Shown one piece after another: positions 42,130 through 49,810 of a stretch of 64,000 nucleotides of DNA. Positions within the stretch are counted from its first letter, which is position 1, and each line of letters begins with the position of its first letter. The stretch covers positions 62,001 to 126,000 of the forward strand of contig NZ_QKZT01000001.1 in NCBI RefSeq assembly GCF_003254055.1, in the 5' to 3' direction. The translations under genes were made by a program, and so were the position numbers. This stretch comes from Algoriphagus chordae. GTDB lineage: Bacteria; Bacteroidota; Bacteroidia; Cytophagales; Cyclobacteriaceae. The notes under the pieces are model-generated. The model searched no databases. It was given only the letters and a program-made list of their open reading frames with translations, and had not been told where the DNA came from.

Positions 42130-44517
42130 ATGAAAAAAGTATTACTTGGCTTGGCTTTTTGCCTAGCCTCCATTTCAAGCTGGGCGCAGCAAAGCCTCTC
42201 TGGAAAAGTGCTAGACTCCTCAACTGGTGAAGCCTTAATAGGAGCCTCTGTCTGGGCAGAAAATCAAGGAAAAGGTGGTGTCACCGATGAAAAAGGCATT
42301 TTTACCATCAGCAAGTTACAAACCGGAACCTTAGAACTTCGAGTTTCCTACATCGGGTACAGCACGGTCAAACAGACTTTGGAATTACCCCATTCTGGTG
42401 AACTGACGATAAAACTTCATCCAACCGATCTGATGACAGAGGAATTTATCGTATCAGCAACTCGAGCTTCCCAAAGTACACCCACCACTTTTCAAGAGAT
42501 AAGTAAGGAAGAGCTAGGAAAGCGAAACCTAGGTCAAGACATGCCTATTTTATTGAATTTCACCCCATCTGTGGTTACTTTCTCAGATGCTGGAGCCGGA
42601 ATCGGCTATACTGGGATGAGAATCAGAGGATCGGATCAAAGTAGAATCAATGTGACGGTAAATGGTATTCCTATGAATGATTCAGAGTCACATGGTGTAT
42701 TTTGGGTGAATATGCCGGATTTCGCCAGCTCCGTGGACAACCTGCAGATTCAACGTGGAGTTGGAACTTCCACCAATGGCGCAGCGACTTTTGGTGCAAG
42801 TCTAAACTTCCAGACTGATACCAGAAATGATGATGCTTATGCCCAGATTGATAATTCAGCAGGATCATTTAACTCATTCAAACATACTATAAAAGTGGGT
42901 TCTGGCCTGCTAAACAACCGATTTGCTGTAGATGCGAGGCTTTCGAAAATCACCTCGGATGGCTACGTAGATCGAGCTAGCTCAGATCTGAGCTCATACT
43001 TCGTCTCGGCTGGCTATTTTGGCGAAAACCAGGTGTTGAAATTGAATGTTTTTTCCGGAAAGGAAAAAACCTACCAAAGCTGGTATGGCCTTCCAGAATC
43101 AAAGCTTGAGGATGATAGAACTTACAACTATTACACCTATGACAATGAAACTGATAATTACAAGCAGGATCACTATCAGTTGATTTATGCTGGAAAGGTC
43201 GGAACCAATTGGAAAGTAAATGCTGCTCTTCATTACACCTACGGAAGGGGATATTATGAGCAATATAGGGAAGACGATCCTTATTCAGATTACAGATTAC
43301 CAGATGTGACGATTGGAGATTCGATCATCACCAATACTGATATTATCCGAAGACTCTGGCTTGATAATGACTTCTTCGGAGGTGTCGCTTCACTTAATTA
43401 CATTTCCAATAATGGTCGCTGGGATGTGGTTCTAGGTGGAGGAGTCAATCGCTACGATGGAGATCACTTTGGTGAAATTATCTGGGCAAGAATAGCCGGA
43501 GACACAGAAATACGTGATCATTATTATGACAATACCGCGGTAAAAGATGATAGAAACATCTATTTGAAAGCTACTCGTGAAGTCCTGGAGGGACTTAGCC
43601 TGTATGGTGACTTACAGTTACGCTCTATTGATTACACCTTCTCCGGAATTAATGAAGATGGTAGGATATTGGATGATGAGCAGAAATACAACTTCTTTAA
43701 TCCAAAAGTGGGAATCAGTTACGAGAAATCCGGACGCGTTTGGTACGCAAGCTACGCTGTAGCAAATAGAGAACCGAAAAGAGCTGATTTCACAGACAAT
43801 GAAATCACAGAAATACCTAAACCTGAGCGCTTGAACAATATTGAAGCTGGCTTAAGAGCCCAAAGCGGAAGCTTCACGTACAATGCAAACTTCTACCTCA
43901 TGGATTATAAAGATCAACTGATCCCTACTGGGCAAATTAATAATGTGGGGGCTTATATACGTGAAAATGTGGCAGATTCCTACCGGGCAGGTATAGAACT
44001 GGATGCTGCCTATCAGCTTTCAAAAGCTTGGACTTTTGGAGGTAACCTTGCACTAAGTCAAAACAAAATCAAAGAATTCACAGAATACGTAGATGATTAC
44101 AGTACACCTGAATTTACTCAGGATAGTTTTACCTATACTGATACCGATATCGCGCTCTCGCCAAATGTCGTAGCCTCAGCAATGATCGAATTTATGCCGG
44201 TGAAAAACCTATCGATAAACTGGCTGAGCAAATATGTGGGAAAGCAATACCTGGATAATAGCAGTAGTGACTCAAGATCCTTGGATGCTTTCTTCACCAA
44301 TGACATCCGCATCAGCTACTCAGTTCAGCCACGTTTCTTCAAAAGCTTGGAGCTAAATCTATTGGTGAATAACATCTTCAATGAGATGTATGAGCCTAAT
44401 GGCTATACCTTCAGCTACTTCGTGCCGGGAGAAAGCGAAAAGGAATTGGTGACTGAAAACTATTACTATCCCATGGCTGGAACCAACTTTATGCTTGGTT
44501 TGAGCTTGAGATTCTAA
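42130..44517 (+). CDS. TPP-riboswitch-controlled TonB-dependent receptor, probable thiamine (precursor) importer
   Basis: A 795-aa outer membrane receptor: signal peptide ending SSWAQ, a carboxypeptidase-regulatory-like domain (SGKVLDSSTGEALIGASVWAE), a plug (ATRASQSTPTTFQEISKEEL, GMRIRGSDQSRINVTVNGIPMND, QIQRGVGTSTNG) and a barrel ending TNFMLGLSLRF. The start at 42130 is preferred for the signal peptide and the AGGGAAAAA upstream. Control by the THI element marks it as the Bacteroidota thiamine-regulated receptor type (Omr1). No PnuT or thiamine kinase gene follows, as the next gene is on the other strand. Confidence 0.92.
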   Translation: MKKVLLGLAFCLASISSWAQQSLSGKVLDSSTGEALIGASVWAENQGKGGVTDEKGIFTISKLQTGTLELRVSYIGYSTVKQTLELPHSGELTIKLHPTDLMTEEFIVSATRASQSTPTTFQEISKEELGKRNLGQDMPILLNFTPSVVTFSDAGAGIGYTGMRIRGSDQSRINVTVNGIPMNDSESHGVFWVNMPDFASSVDNLQIQRGVGTSTNGAATFGASLNFQTDTRNDDAYAQIDNSAGSFNSFKHTIKVGSGLLNNRFAVDARLSKITSDGYVDRASSDLSSYFVSAGYFGENQVLKLNVFSGKEKTYQSWYGLPESKLEDDRTYNYYTYDNETDNYKQDHYQLIYAGKVGTNWKVNAALHYTYGRGYYEQYREDDPYSDYRLPDVTIGDSIITNTDIIRRLWLDNDFFGGVASLNYISNNGRWDVVLGGGVNRYDGDHFGEIIWARIAGDTEIRDHYYDNTAVKDDRNIYLKATREVLEGLSLYGDLQLRSIDYTFSGINEDGRILDDEQKYNFFNPKVGISYEKSGRVWYASYAVANREPKRADFTDNEITEIPKPERLNNIEAGLRAQSGSFTYNANFYLMDYKDQLIPTGQINNVGAYIRENVADSYRAGIELDAAYQLSKAWTFGGNLALSQNKIKEFTEYVDDYSTPEFTQDSFTYTDTDIALSPNVVASAMIEFMPVKNLSINWLSKYVGKQYLDNSSSDSRSLDAFFTNDIRISYSVQPRFFKSLELNLLVNNIFNEMYEPNGYTFSYFVPGESEKELVTENYYYPMAGTNFMLGLSLRF

Positions 44518-44530
44518 GGATTACAAATAG

Positions 44531-44569
44531 GTAGGGGCGAAAGATTTTTCGCCCCTACTTTTGTTTTTT
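44531..44569 (+). terminator. Terminator after the thiamine-regulated receptor
   Basis: A perfect 12-bp stem GTAGGGGCGAAA / TTTCGCCCCTAC with loop GATT, followed by TTTTGTTTTTT. The left arm, loop and half of the right arm recur at 48467, so this is also a repeated element. Confidence 0.92.
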
Positions 44570-45054
44570 CAAATCCCCAACCTCTCCTTAATTACCTCCA
44601 AGCCCGCAACCGCATCTTTTTCTGTCGCAAAATCAAGCGCTAAAAACTTGGTGCCATCCGCTAACAAGACTACTTTATAAATAGTGATTAGCCCATTGAA
44701 TGTAGGAGTAATCCCATTTGGGATAAAAGAAGTACGATAAGTGTGGTGTATGATTTCTGCATGATTTATTTCTGGGAGCTCTACCCATTCTCCGGATTCA
44801 AACCAGAGAATCTTTTGATACTCTTTGAATTTTTTGTTTCGAAAGTCAAACAGAATTCCTGAGTTGATAGAGCTTAAGAATATTCCTAACACTAATGCCC
44901 CTCCGCCTACTAGCGCTATTTTGACAGGAGCTGTATCTAACTCCACAAAAAATGCGGTTAGAATCACCACTATCCCAGATGCCAGAAATATCTGTCCAAG
45001 TAGTCTAGGACCCTTGGTCCCATCATTTTGACTTTTGTATTTAAAATATTGCAA
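44569..45054 (-). CDS. Two-helix membrane protein, hypothetical
   Basis: A 161-aa protein with two transmembrane helices (about residues 19-36 and 45-62: GQIFLASGIVVILTAFF and ALVGGGALVLGIFLSS) and a cytosolic-type C-terminal half (FRNKKFKEYQKILWFESGEWVELP) that resembles a PH-like beta domain. No firm family was recognised. It converges on the receptor gene at the shared terminator. Confidence 0.65.
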   Translation of the reverse strand: MQYFKYKSQNDGTKGPRLLGQIFLASGIVVILTAFFVELDTAPVKIALVGGGALVLGIFLSSINSGILFDFRNKKFKEYQKILWFESGEWVELPEINHAEIIHHTYRTSFIPNGITPTFNGLITIYKVVLLADGTKFLALDFATEKDAVAGLEVIKERLGI

Positions 45055-45095
45055 GCGAAGGAAATTTTATCTAGCTCAATAAAATAAACAATCTG

Positions 45096-45713
45096 TCAAT
45101 TACATAGTATTTCAACCCTTAGTTGTATTTCTCTATCCACGAGCGTTCGATCCACCCAGCTCCCGCTATAGGCAATATCCCAATCAAAGCGATCTATTTC
45201 GATAATAGCAGTGAATCGATTTTTATGAGCTGTAGCTCTAAATGAAATTGTATTGGAAATTCCTTTTATCTCTAATTCACCCACTATATCCAATTCCCCG
45301 CTCTCATCTTTCATGACTTGAACAATCGTAAATCTTGAAAATGGAAACTTATCCACATCGAAAAAATCAGCACTTTTAAGGTGATTTGTGAGGTTTCGAA
45401 TAGGAATTGGATCTGTAGCAGGAATATCTGTCACGCTGATGCTATTCATATCTATGATAATTTCTCCCCCAGTTAATTGCCCATTGGATTGCAATAGATA
45501 TCCATTACGAATCGCTATTTCGCCTTCATGCTTTCCCAATCCCATCATTTTGGTGCCCTTCCAAAATATTTTGGATTCAACTATGTCAATTGCAAGAGTA
45601 TCTGCCTCCACTGTAGAAATTGGCTCTAGGATATACTCGGAAGATTTAGAGTCTGAACCTACTACGCAACTAACCATTAACAGTCCAAAAATGAAGCTTT
45701 GGAACTCATTCAT
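45096..45713 (-). CDS. YceI-like domain lipoprotein
   Basis: A 205-aa protein with a short signal and a possible lipobox (LMVSC near residue 16). The lipocalin-like YceI fold is visible: IVESKIFWKGTKMMGLGKHEGEI, GGEIIIDMNSISVTD, HLKSADFFDVDKFPFSRFTI and GELEIKGISNTISF. YceI proteins bind isoprenoid or amphiphilic ligands in the periplasm. It overlaps the dioxygenase-like gene by 8 bases. Confidence 0.87.
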   Translation of the reverse strand: MNEFQSFIFGLLMVSCVVGSDSKSSEYILEPISTVEADTLAIDIVESKIFWKGTKMMGLGKHEGEIAIRNGYLLQSNGQLTGGEIIIDMNSISVTDIPATDPIPIRNLTNHLKSADFFDVDKFPFSRFTIVQVMKDESGELDIVGELEIKGISNTISFRATAHKNRFTAIIEIDRFDWDIAYSGSWVDRTLVDREIQLRVEILCN

Positions 45714-46341
45714 AATCTGGAATATTCAAGCCAAGAATAAGATCTCTGTGCACAGTCAACAATCCATGCGCTTTCACAGGTGTCACTATCCCAGAGCCTC
45801 CTCGGTTTGGTAAATTCTTTCGCTTTTCATCTGAAAGAAGTAGATCATCTTCAAACACAAATTCATCCAGATAGTAAGCAGATTTTCCTGGCTCTTTTAC
45901 AGTGAGATGAATATGTTCTGGTTCATTACTACTAGGATAAGCTCCTGGCCGAAATGTGTAGAAAGTATAATTTCCCTCACTGTCAGTCCTTAACCATCCA
46001 CGAATAAAGCCGTGCCGTTTAGCCCAAGCGACTTCATCTCCTTTGGTCTCGTAGATTCCTTCTCGATTGGTATGGTAGATATAAAGGACAACATCTGCAG
46101 CGGGTGTTTTACCATCCTTTTGAAGAACCTTTCCTGTGACTTTCAACTTAGGTTCGTTTTCCAAAAAGAGCGGAAGCGTATCTATGGCATTTAGCTTCTC
46201 GTCTCCAAATTCAAAAATTGCCTCACAGCCCTCGCAAGGGCCACCGACAATTTTGTCATTATTGGACCTTAATGATTGCCCTGTGCAGGAGCTGAAAATA
46301 AAAATCATCAGCCAGCCCATAATTAACTTATAGTTTTTCAT
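45706..46341 (-). CDS. Intradiol ring-cleavage dioxygenase-like lipoprotein
   Basis: A 211-aa protein with a lipoprotein signal (IFSSC). The beta-sandwich of intradiol dioxygenases is shown by KVTGKVLQKDGKTPAADVVLYIYHTN, GIYETKG (first Tyr ligand), RTDSEGNYTFYTFRPGAYPSS (second Tyr) and EPEHIHLTV (two His ligands). The four Fe(III) ligands therefore appear intact. Such exported enzymes cleave catechols. The start at 46341 is preferred; a longer frame overlaps the LytTR gene without a signal. Confidence 0.87.
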   Translation of the reverse strand: MKNYKLIMGWLMIFIFSSCTGQSLRSNNDKIVGGPCEGCEAIFEFGDEKLNAIDTLPLFLENEPKLKVTGKVLQKDGKTPAADVVLYIYHTNREGIYETKGDEVAWAKRHGFIRGWLRTDSEGNYTFYTFRPGAYPSSNEPEHIHLTVKEPGKSAYYLDEFVFEDDLLLSDEKRKNLPNRGGSGIVTPVKAHGLLTVHRDLILGLNIPDYE

Positions 46342-46417
46342 TTCGCAGTTTTTCCAAAAGCTGCAAAGAAGTCTGCTGATCCAAAAATAAAATAGGCTAT
46401 GCTGTGGAAAATCTAAC

Positions 46418-47233
46418 TCAAGACGATGGGTACTTCGAAAGCTTCTGCTTGAAGTTATCCACATAATTTCGACTCAATCGGATTTCCTTCTGATTAGAAA
46501 GTTGCACATCGTAGTCTCCATTGAGACGGGATTTGTAGGAAATAACTTTAGTCAGATTAACAATAGTAGATTTATGGATCTGCACAAACTTCGCTGGATT
46601 CAGCTGCTCCAAAACAGATTTAAGTGTAGAAGTATGAAGGTGTTTTTTCGCATCTACATGAATTTCTATATAGGGTGAAGCAGCTCTGATGTACAAAATA
46701 TCCTTGCAATGGATCGCAGTCTTTGTTCTTCCCGAACCCACAATCAGCTGCTCCAAAAATCTAGCTTTTTCAATTTTAGCAGGCTTCTTTTTCTTAATCA
46801 GCAACAAGGCTATTACCGAATAAATTAGCAAATACTTATATAAATCCTCAGATATGGTGTATCGAAGGTTTCGAATAAATCCAAAGGTATGCTCATAGAA
46901 ACTCGCGGATATCAAATGCACCAAGCCAGCAAAAAGTAGCATGTGAGCTACAGTCGCTACAAGGACAAAAACGAAGCGTTGGACAAATAAATTTGGAAGC
47001 TTTTCACTGATAGAAACCTTCTGAAATAACCAATTCAATAGAAAAGCTACTGGCAGAATCAGTATCCAAAAGGTATTGAAAAGGAAAGATTCGGAAGCGT
47101 AGAATGGATACTCGTTAGTTCTGGAATGCAGGTAATCCTGCAAAATCGTCACCAACAATACCAGAATCAAGACAACGAGATACTTAAGCGTTGCTTTGAT
47201 TCTGGGTTTCTTTTGTTGGTGCTTTGCATTCAT
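46418..47233 (-). CDS. Membrane-bound LytTR-family transcription regulator
   Basis: A 271-aa protein with four transmembrane helices in the first 165 residues and a C-terminal LytTR DNA-binding domain: IHCKDILYIRAASPYIEIHV, HTSTLKSVLEQLNPAKFVQIHKSTIVNL and RLNGDYDVQLSNQKEIRLSRNYVDNFKQKL. Such proteins sense a membrane signal and bind DNA directly, without a phosphoacceptor domain. It starts 5 bases after the fic gene, so both share the operator-rich promoter. Confidence 0.92.
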   Translation of the reverse strand: MNAKHQQKKPRIKATLKYLVVLILVLLVTILQDYLHSRTNEYPFYASESFLFNTFWILILPVAFLLNWLFQKVSISEKLPNLFVQRFVFVLVATVAHMLLFAGLVHLISASFYEHTFGFIRNLRYTISEDLYKYLLIYSVIALLLIKKKKPAKIEKARFLEQLIVGSGRTKTAIHCKDILYIRAASPYIEIHVDAKKHLHTSTLKSVLEQLNPAKFVQIHKSTIVNLTKVISYKSRLNGDYDVQLSNQKEIRLSRNYVDNFKQKLSKYPSS

Positions 47234-47238
47234 TTTCC

Positions 47239-48306
47239 TTAAGATTTTGAAGTGAGCAGCGCATATAGCTTTTCGTTCACATAGTAATTTCCTGTGCCTA
47301 GTTTCTCTTTTCTCAGCACACCATCTTCTGCCAGCTTGTTGAGATAGTTAGCAGCAGTGATACGAGATACACCCAAGTCACGCACGATAAACTCAATCTT
47401 CGTGTATGGATGTTTGAACAGATTATTGAGTAATTCCTGAGAATAAAACTTATAATTATCTCGAAGCCGAATTTTCATTTCAGCCATCAAAACCTTCAAC
47501 TTTTCGATCAGATCTATCGTCTCCCGGGCAGTATTTTCAACTCCTCTAATCATATAAGATAACCAACTTTCCCAATCTCTATTTTCACGCACTCCCTGAA
47601 GCAAGCGGTAATAGTCAGCTTTGTTGCGAATAATATGGCTACTCAGGTAAAGGATCGGAAGCTTTTGCAAGCCTGCCAAAATCAAGTATAAAATATTCAA
47701 AATCCTTCCTGTACGACCATTTCCATCATAGAATGGGTGAATGCTCTCAAACTGAAAATGAATAATAGCCATCTTCACCAGGGGATCTAGATCACTCAGT
47801 TCGGGACGATTGATAAACTGCTCCAGATTGGATATCAGTCTAAGTATCTCATCGGCATCTTGCGGTGGAAGATAAACAGTTTCACCAGTCTGTGTATTTT
47901 TAAGTGCGGTGCCTGGCAGTTTGCGAAAACCTGCATTATTCCCCTCCAAGATCTCCTGGATCTGAAGAATTATCTGATTGGTCAATACCCCTTGTGTCTC
48001 TACCAAATCAAATCCACTTTTCATCGCCGCCACGTAATTTTTCACTTCTTTGACCGCTGGAGACATAGACTCAAACTCCAAATCTGACTTGAAAAGCTCA
48101 TCGTGGGTAGTGATTATATTCTCCACGGCTGAGCTATCCTTGGCTTCTTGAATCGCCAGCGTATTCAGCAAAATCTCATGATTGGGGATAGAATATACCA
48201 ATCCTTTCAACTCTGCCAATGCCGCATGCGCAGTAGGAAGTTGCTTGAGAATTGTTCTTGTTTCCAATTCTAGGTCATAAGGCAAAGGAGTTAGATTCCA
48301 AGTCAT
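47239..48306 (-). CDS. Fic family protein with inhibitory helix and C-terminal winged helix
   Basis: A 355-aa Fic enzyme. The active loop is HPFYDGNGRTGR (His190 catalytic), which transfers AMP or another nucleotide to target proteins. An intramolecular inhibitory motif S-x3-E-N is present at residues 58-63 (SSAVEN), making it a class II, self-inhibited Fic. The last 65 residues are a winged helix (IVRDLGVSRITAANYLNKLAEDGVLRKE), so it may bind its own promoter, which carries several copies of an inverted motif. Confidence 0.93.
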   Translation of the reverse strand: MTWNLTPLPYDLELETRTILKQLPTAHAALAELKGLVYSIPNHEILLNTLAIQEAKDSSAVENIITTHDELFKSDLEFESMSPAVKEVKNYVAAMKSGFDLVETQGVLTNQIILQIQEILEGNNAGFRKLPGTALKNTQTGETVYLPPQDADEILRLISNLEQFINRPELSDLDPLVKMAIIHFQFESIHPFYDGNGRTGRILNILYLILAGLQKLPILYLSSHIIRNKADYYRLLQGVRENRDWESWLSYMIRGVENTARETIDLIEKLKVLMAEMKIRLRDNYKFYSQELLNNLFKHPYTKIEFIVRDLGVSRITAANYLNKLAEDGVLRKEKLGTGNYYVNEKLYALLTSKS

Positions 48307-48449
48307 ATGTAAAGATTTTCCAATTTTCTTTACAAAGATAAAGCTATGTGCAAAGAAAAGCTATAGTTTCTTTACATACCAAAGGGTTTATGTAAAGGTT
48401 TTTCGATTTTCTTTACATATTAATAATGATATGTAACGCGGCTTTACAT
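48307..48449. promoter_or_regulatory. Operator array upstream of fic-lytTR
   Basis: Four inverted repeats built from half-site ATGTAAAG and its complement CTTTACAT: 48307-48334 (N13 spacer, last base mismatched), 48348-48377 (imperfect left half, N14), 48390-48418 (perfect, N13) and 48431-48449 (left half ATGTAACG, N3 spacer). The first begins right at the start codon. Confidence 0.85.
48333..48340 (-). promoter_or_regulatory. Candidate -7 box of fic
   Basis: On the minus strand TATCTTTG fits TAnnTTTG. It lies between the first and second operator repeats, and the start site would fall inside the first, as expected for repression. Confidence 0.5.
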
Positions 48450-48466
48450 TAGGTGTTTAAAAAAAT

Positions 48467-48532
48467 GTAGGGGCGAAAGATTTTTCGCACTGTTAGTATT
48501 GGAATTTTTGGACAAAAATTATTAGTCCCTAC
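48467..48532. repeat. Second copy of the GTAGGGGCGAAA hairpin element, split by a 38-base insertion
   Basis: The left arm and loop match the element at 44531 exactly. The right arm is interrupted: TTTCGC (48483-48488), then 38 bases, then CCCTAC (48527-48532). The inserted segment contains its own inverted repeat AATTTTTG-GA-CAAAAATT. It lies downstream of the amidohydrolase gene, where it may have served as terminator. Confidence 0.75.
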
Positions 48533-48586
48533 CATTCTGCGAAAATCTGCTTCAGTAATCAGCGTTCAACTACGGGGAAATCTAAA

Positions 48587-49705
48587 TCAATCCGGAAAAA
48601 CACTCTTATCCATCCCCGGTACAATTCGCAAGGCATTTTTGTAATACAATTTTTTCAGGACCTCATCAGATAGGCCCAAGCCATACATTGCCCAGAAAGC
48701 ATGGTATTTTTTGTAGTAAGGGAAATACTCATCTTCTGTTTCCAGTACGCGGAAATAGGTATAATACTCTTCCTTATTGTAAGCATCTTTTCCAAACAGG
48801 ACACGATCCTGATACTTCTCAAAAAACTCCTTTGCACGTCTCGGTTGACGACCAAACTCAGCGATCACAGCACCGATTCCAAAGTTCACGTTTGGATATT
48901 TCTCTAAGTGCGCACTTGCCTCATCTAGGTCATTGGCCATCCAACCCATATGCGCATTGATAAAAGTCGTTTCTGGGTGCTTGGCAAAGACATCGTGCTG
49001 CTCAGCCATAATCTGTTCAAATGGAGCTGGATCATCAGCACCACGCTTACGACGAGGGTGGGTTTTTAATTCTAGCCAGCGTTCGTTATTAGCATCCATA
49101 GGCTGCCAAAACTGCGCAGGATCTGCTGAGTGGATTATCACCGGAATACCCAATTCACCGGCTTTCGCCCAGACAGCGTCCAAATCTGGATGATTGACAG
49201 GGACTCGATTGCCAGCTACATCATTCACATTCAGTCCTAGACTTTTATAGATTTTCAATCCACTGGCTCCTGCAGCTACATCTTCTACCAATTCCTTTAC
49301 CGCAAGCCTAGTCCAATCTTTATCCCCAAAACCTGCAAAATTCAGATTGGTAAACACCATAAATCTTCCTGGAGCGTGTGTATTGAACTCCTGGATCATA
49401 TCCTTGATATAATCTTGCTGGGAATTGCTATTGCCACGCCCAAAACCTCTACCGCTAAGATTAACCAGCACTCCCATGTTAATCTCGTCCATTTCAGAAA
49501 TCAGTTGATCTATTTTCTCTTCATTCACCCCACCCTGATGGCTGTGAATATCCACAAAAGGAAACTTTGCTCGCTTCACTGGATGCTCAGGGACTTTCAG
49601 GGTTGAGGGAGGATTGTACTCTTCGAAACTCATCTCTTGAGCAAAAGCGAAGTTTCCAACTATGAAAAATATAAACGCAATAAATAATTTGGTAGCCTGA
49701 TTCAT
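48587..49705 (-). CDS. Exported amidohydrolase-2 family metal-dependent hydrolase
   Basis: A 372-aa protein with a signal peptide (GNFAFAQ). The TIM-barrel metal motifs are FVDIHSHQGG (HxH), a VIIHSADPAQFW strand, TFINAHMGWMAND and VLFGKDAY (final Asp). This is the amidohydrolase_2 (ACMSD-like) group. Substrate unknown. The gene is followed by the split hairpin element and precedes fic on the same strand by 280 bases. Confidence 0.88.
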   Translation of the reverse strand: MNQATKLFIAFIFFIVGNFAFAQEMSFEEYNPPSTLKVPEHPVKRAKFPFVDIHSHQGGVNEEKIDQLISEMDEINMGVLVNLSGRGFGRGNSNSQQDYIKDMIQEFNTHAPGRFMVFTNLNFAGFGDKDWTRLAVKELVEDVAAGASGLKIYKSLGLNVNDVAGNRVPVNHPDLDAVWAKAGELGIPVIIHSADPAQFWQPMDANNERWLELKTHPRRKRGADDPAPFEQIMAEQHDVFAKHPETTFINAHMGWMANDLDEASAHLEKYPNVNFGIGAVIAEFGRQPRRAKEFFEKYQDRVLFGKDAYNKEEYYTYFRVLETEDEYFPYYKKYHAFWAMYGLGLSDEVLKKLYYKNALRIVPGMDKSVFPD

Positions 49706-49766
49706 ATACTAATTAGTAGAAAAGGTTTGGCTTGCTTACGCAAAATTTTGAGTAAATGTTAAGTCA

Positions 49767-49795
49767 CAAAAAAATCCCGAGCCAAAACCCGGGAT
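49767..49795 (-). terminator. Terminator after the M14 peptidase gene
   Basis: On the minus strand, ATCCCG ... CGGGAT stem with an A/C mismatch at its base and GGTTTTGG loop, followed by TTTTTTTGTG. It lies 16 bases past the stop of the peptidase gene. Confidence 0.8.
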
Positions 49796-49810
49796 ATAAA
49801 ATTACTGGCC

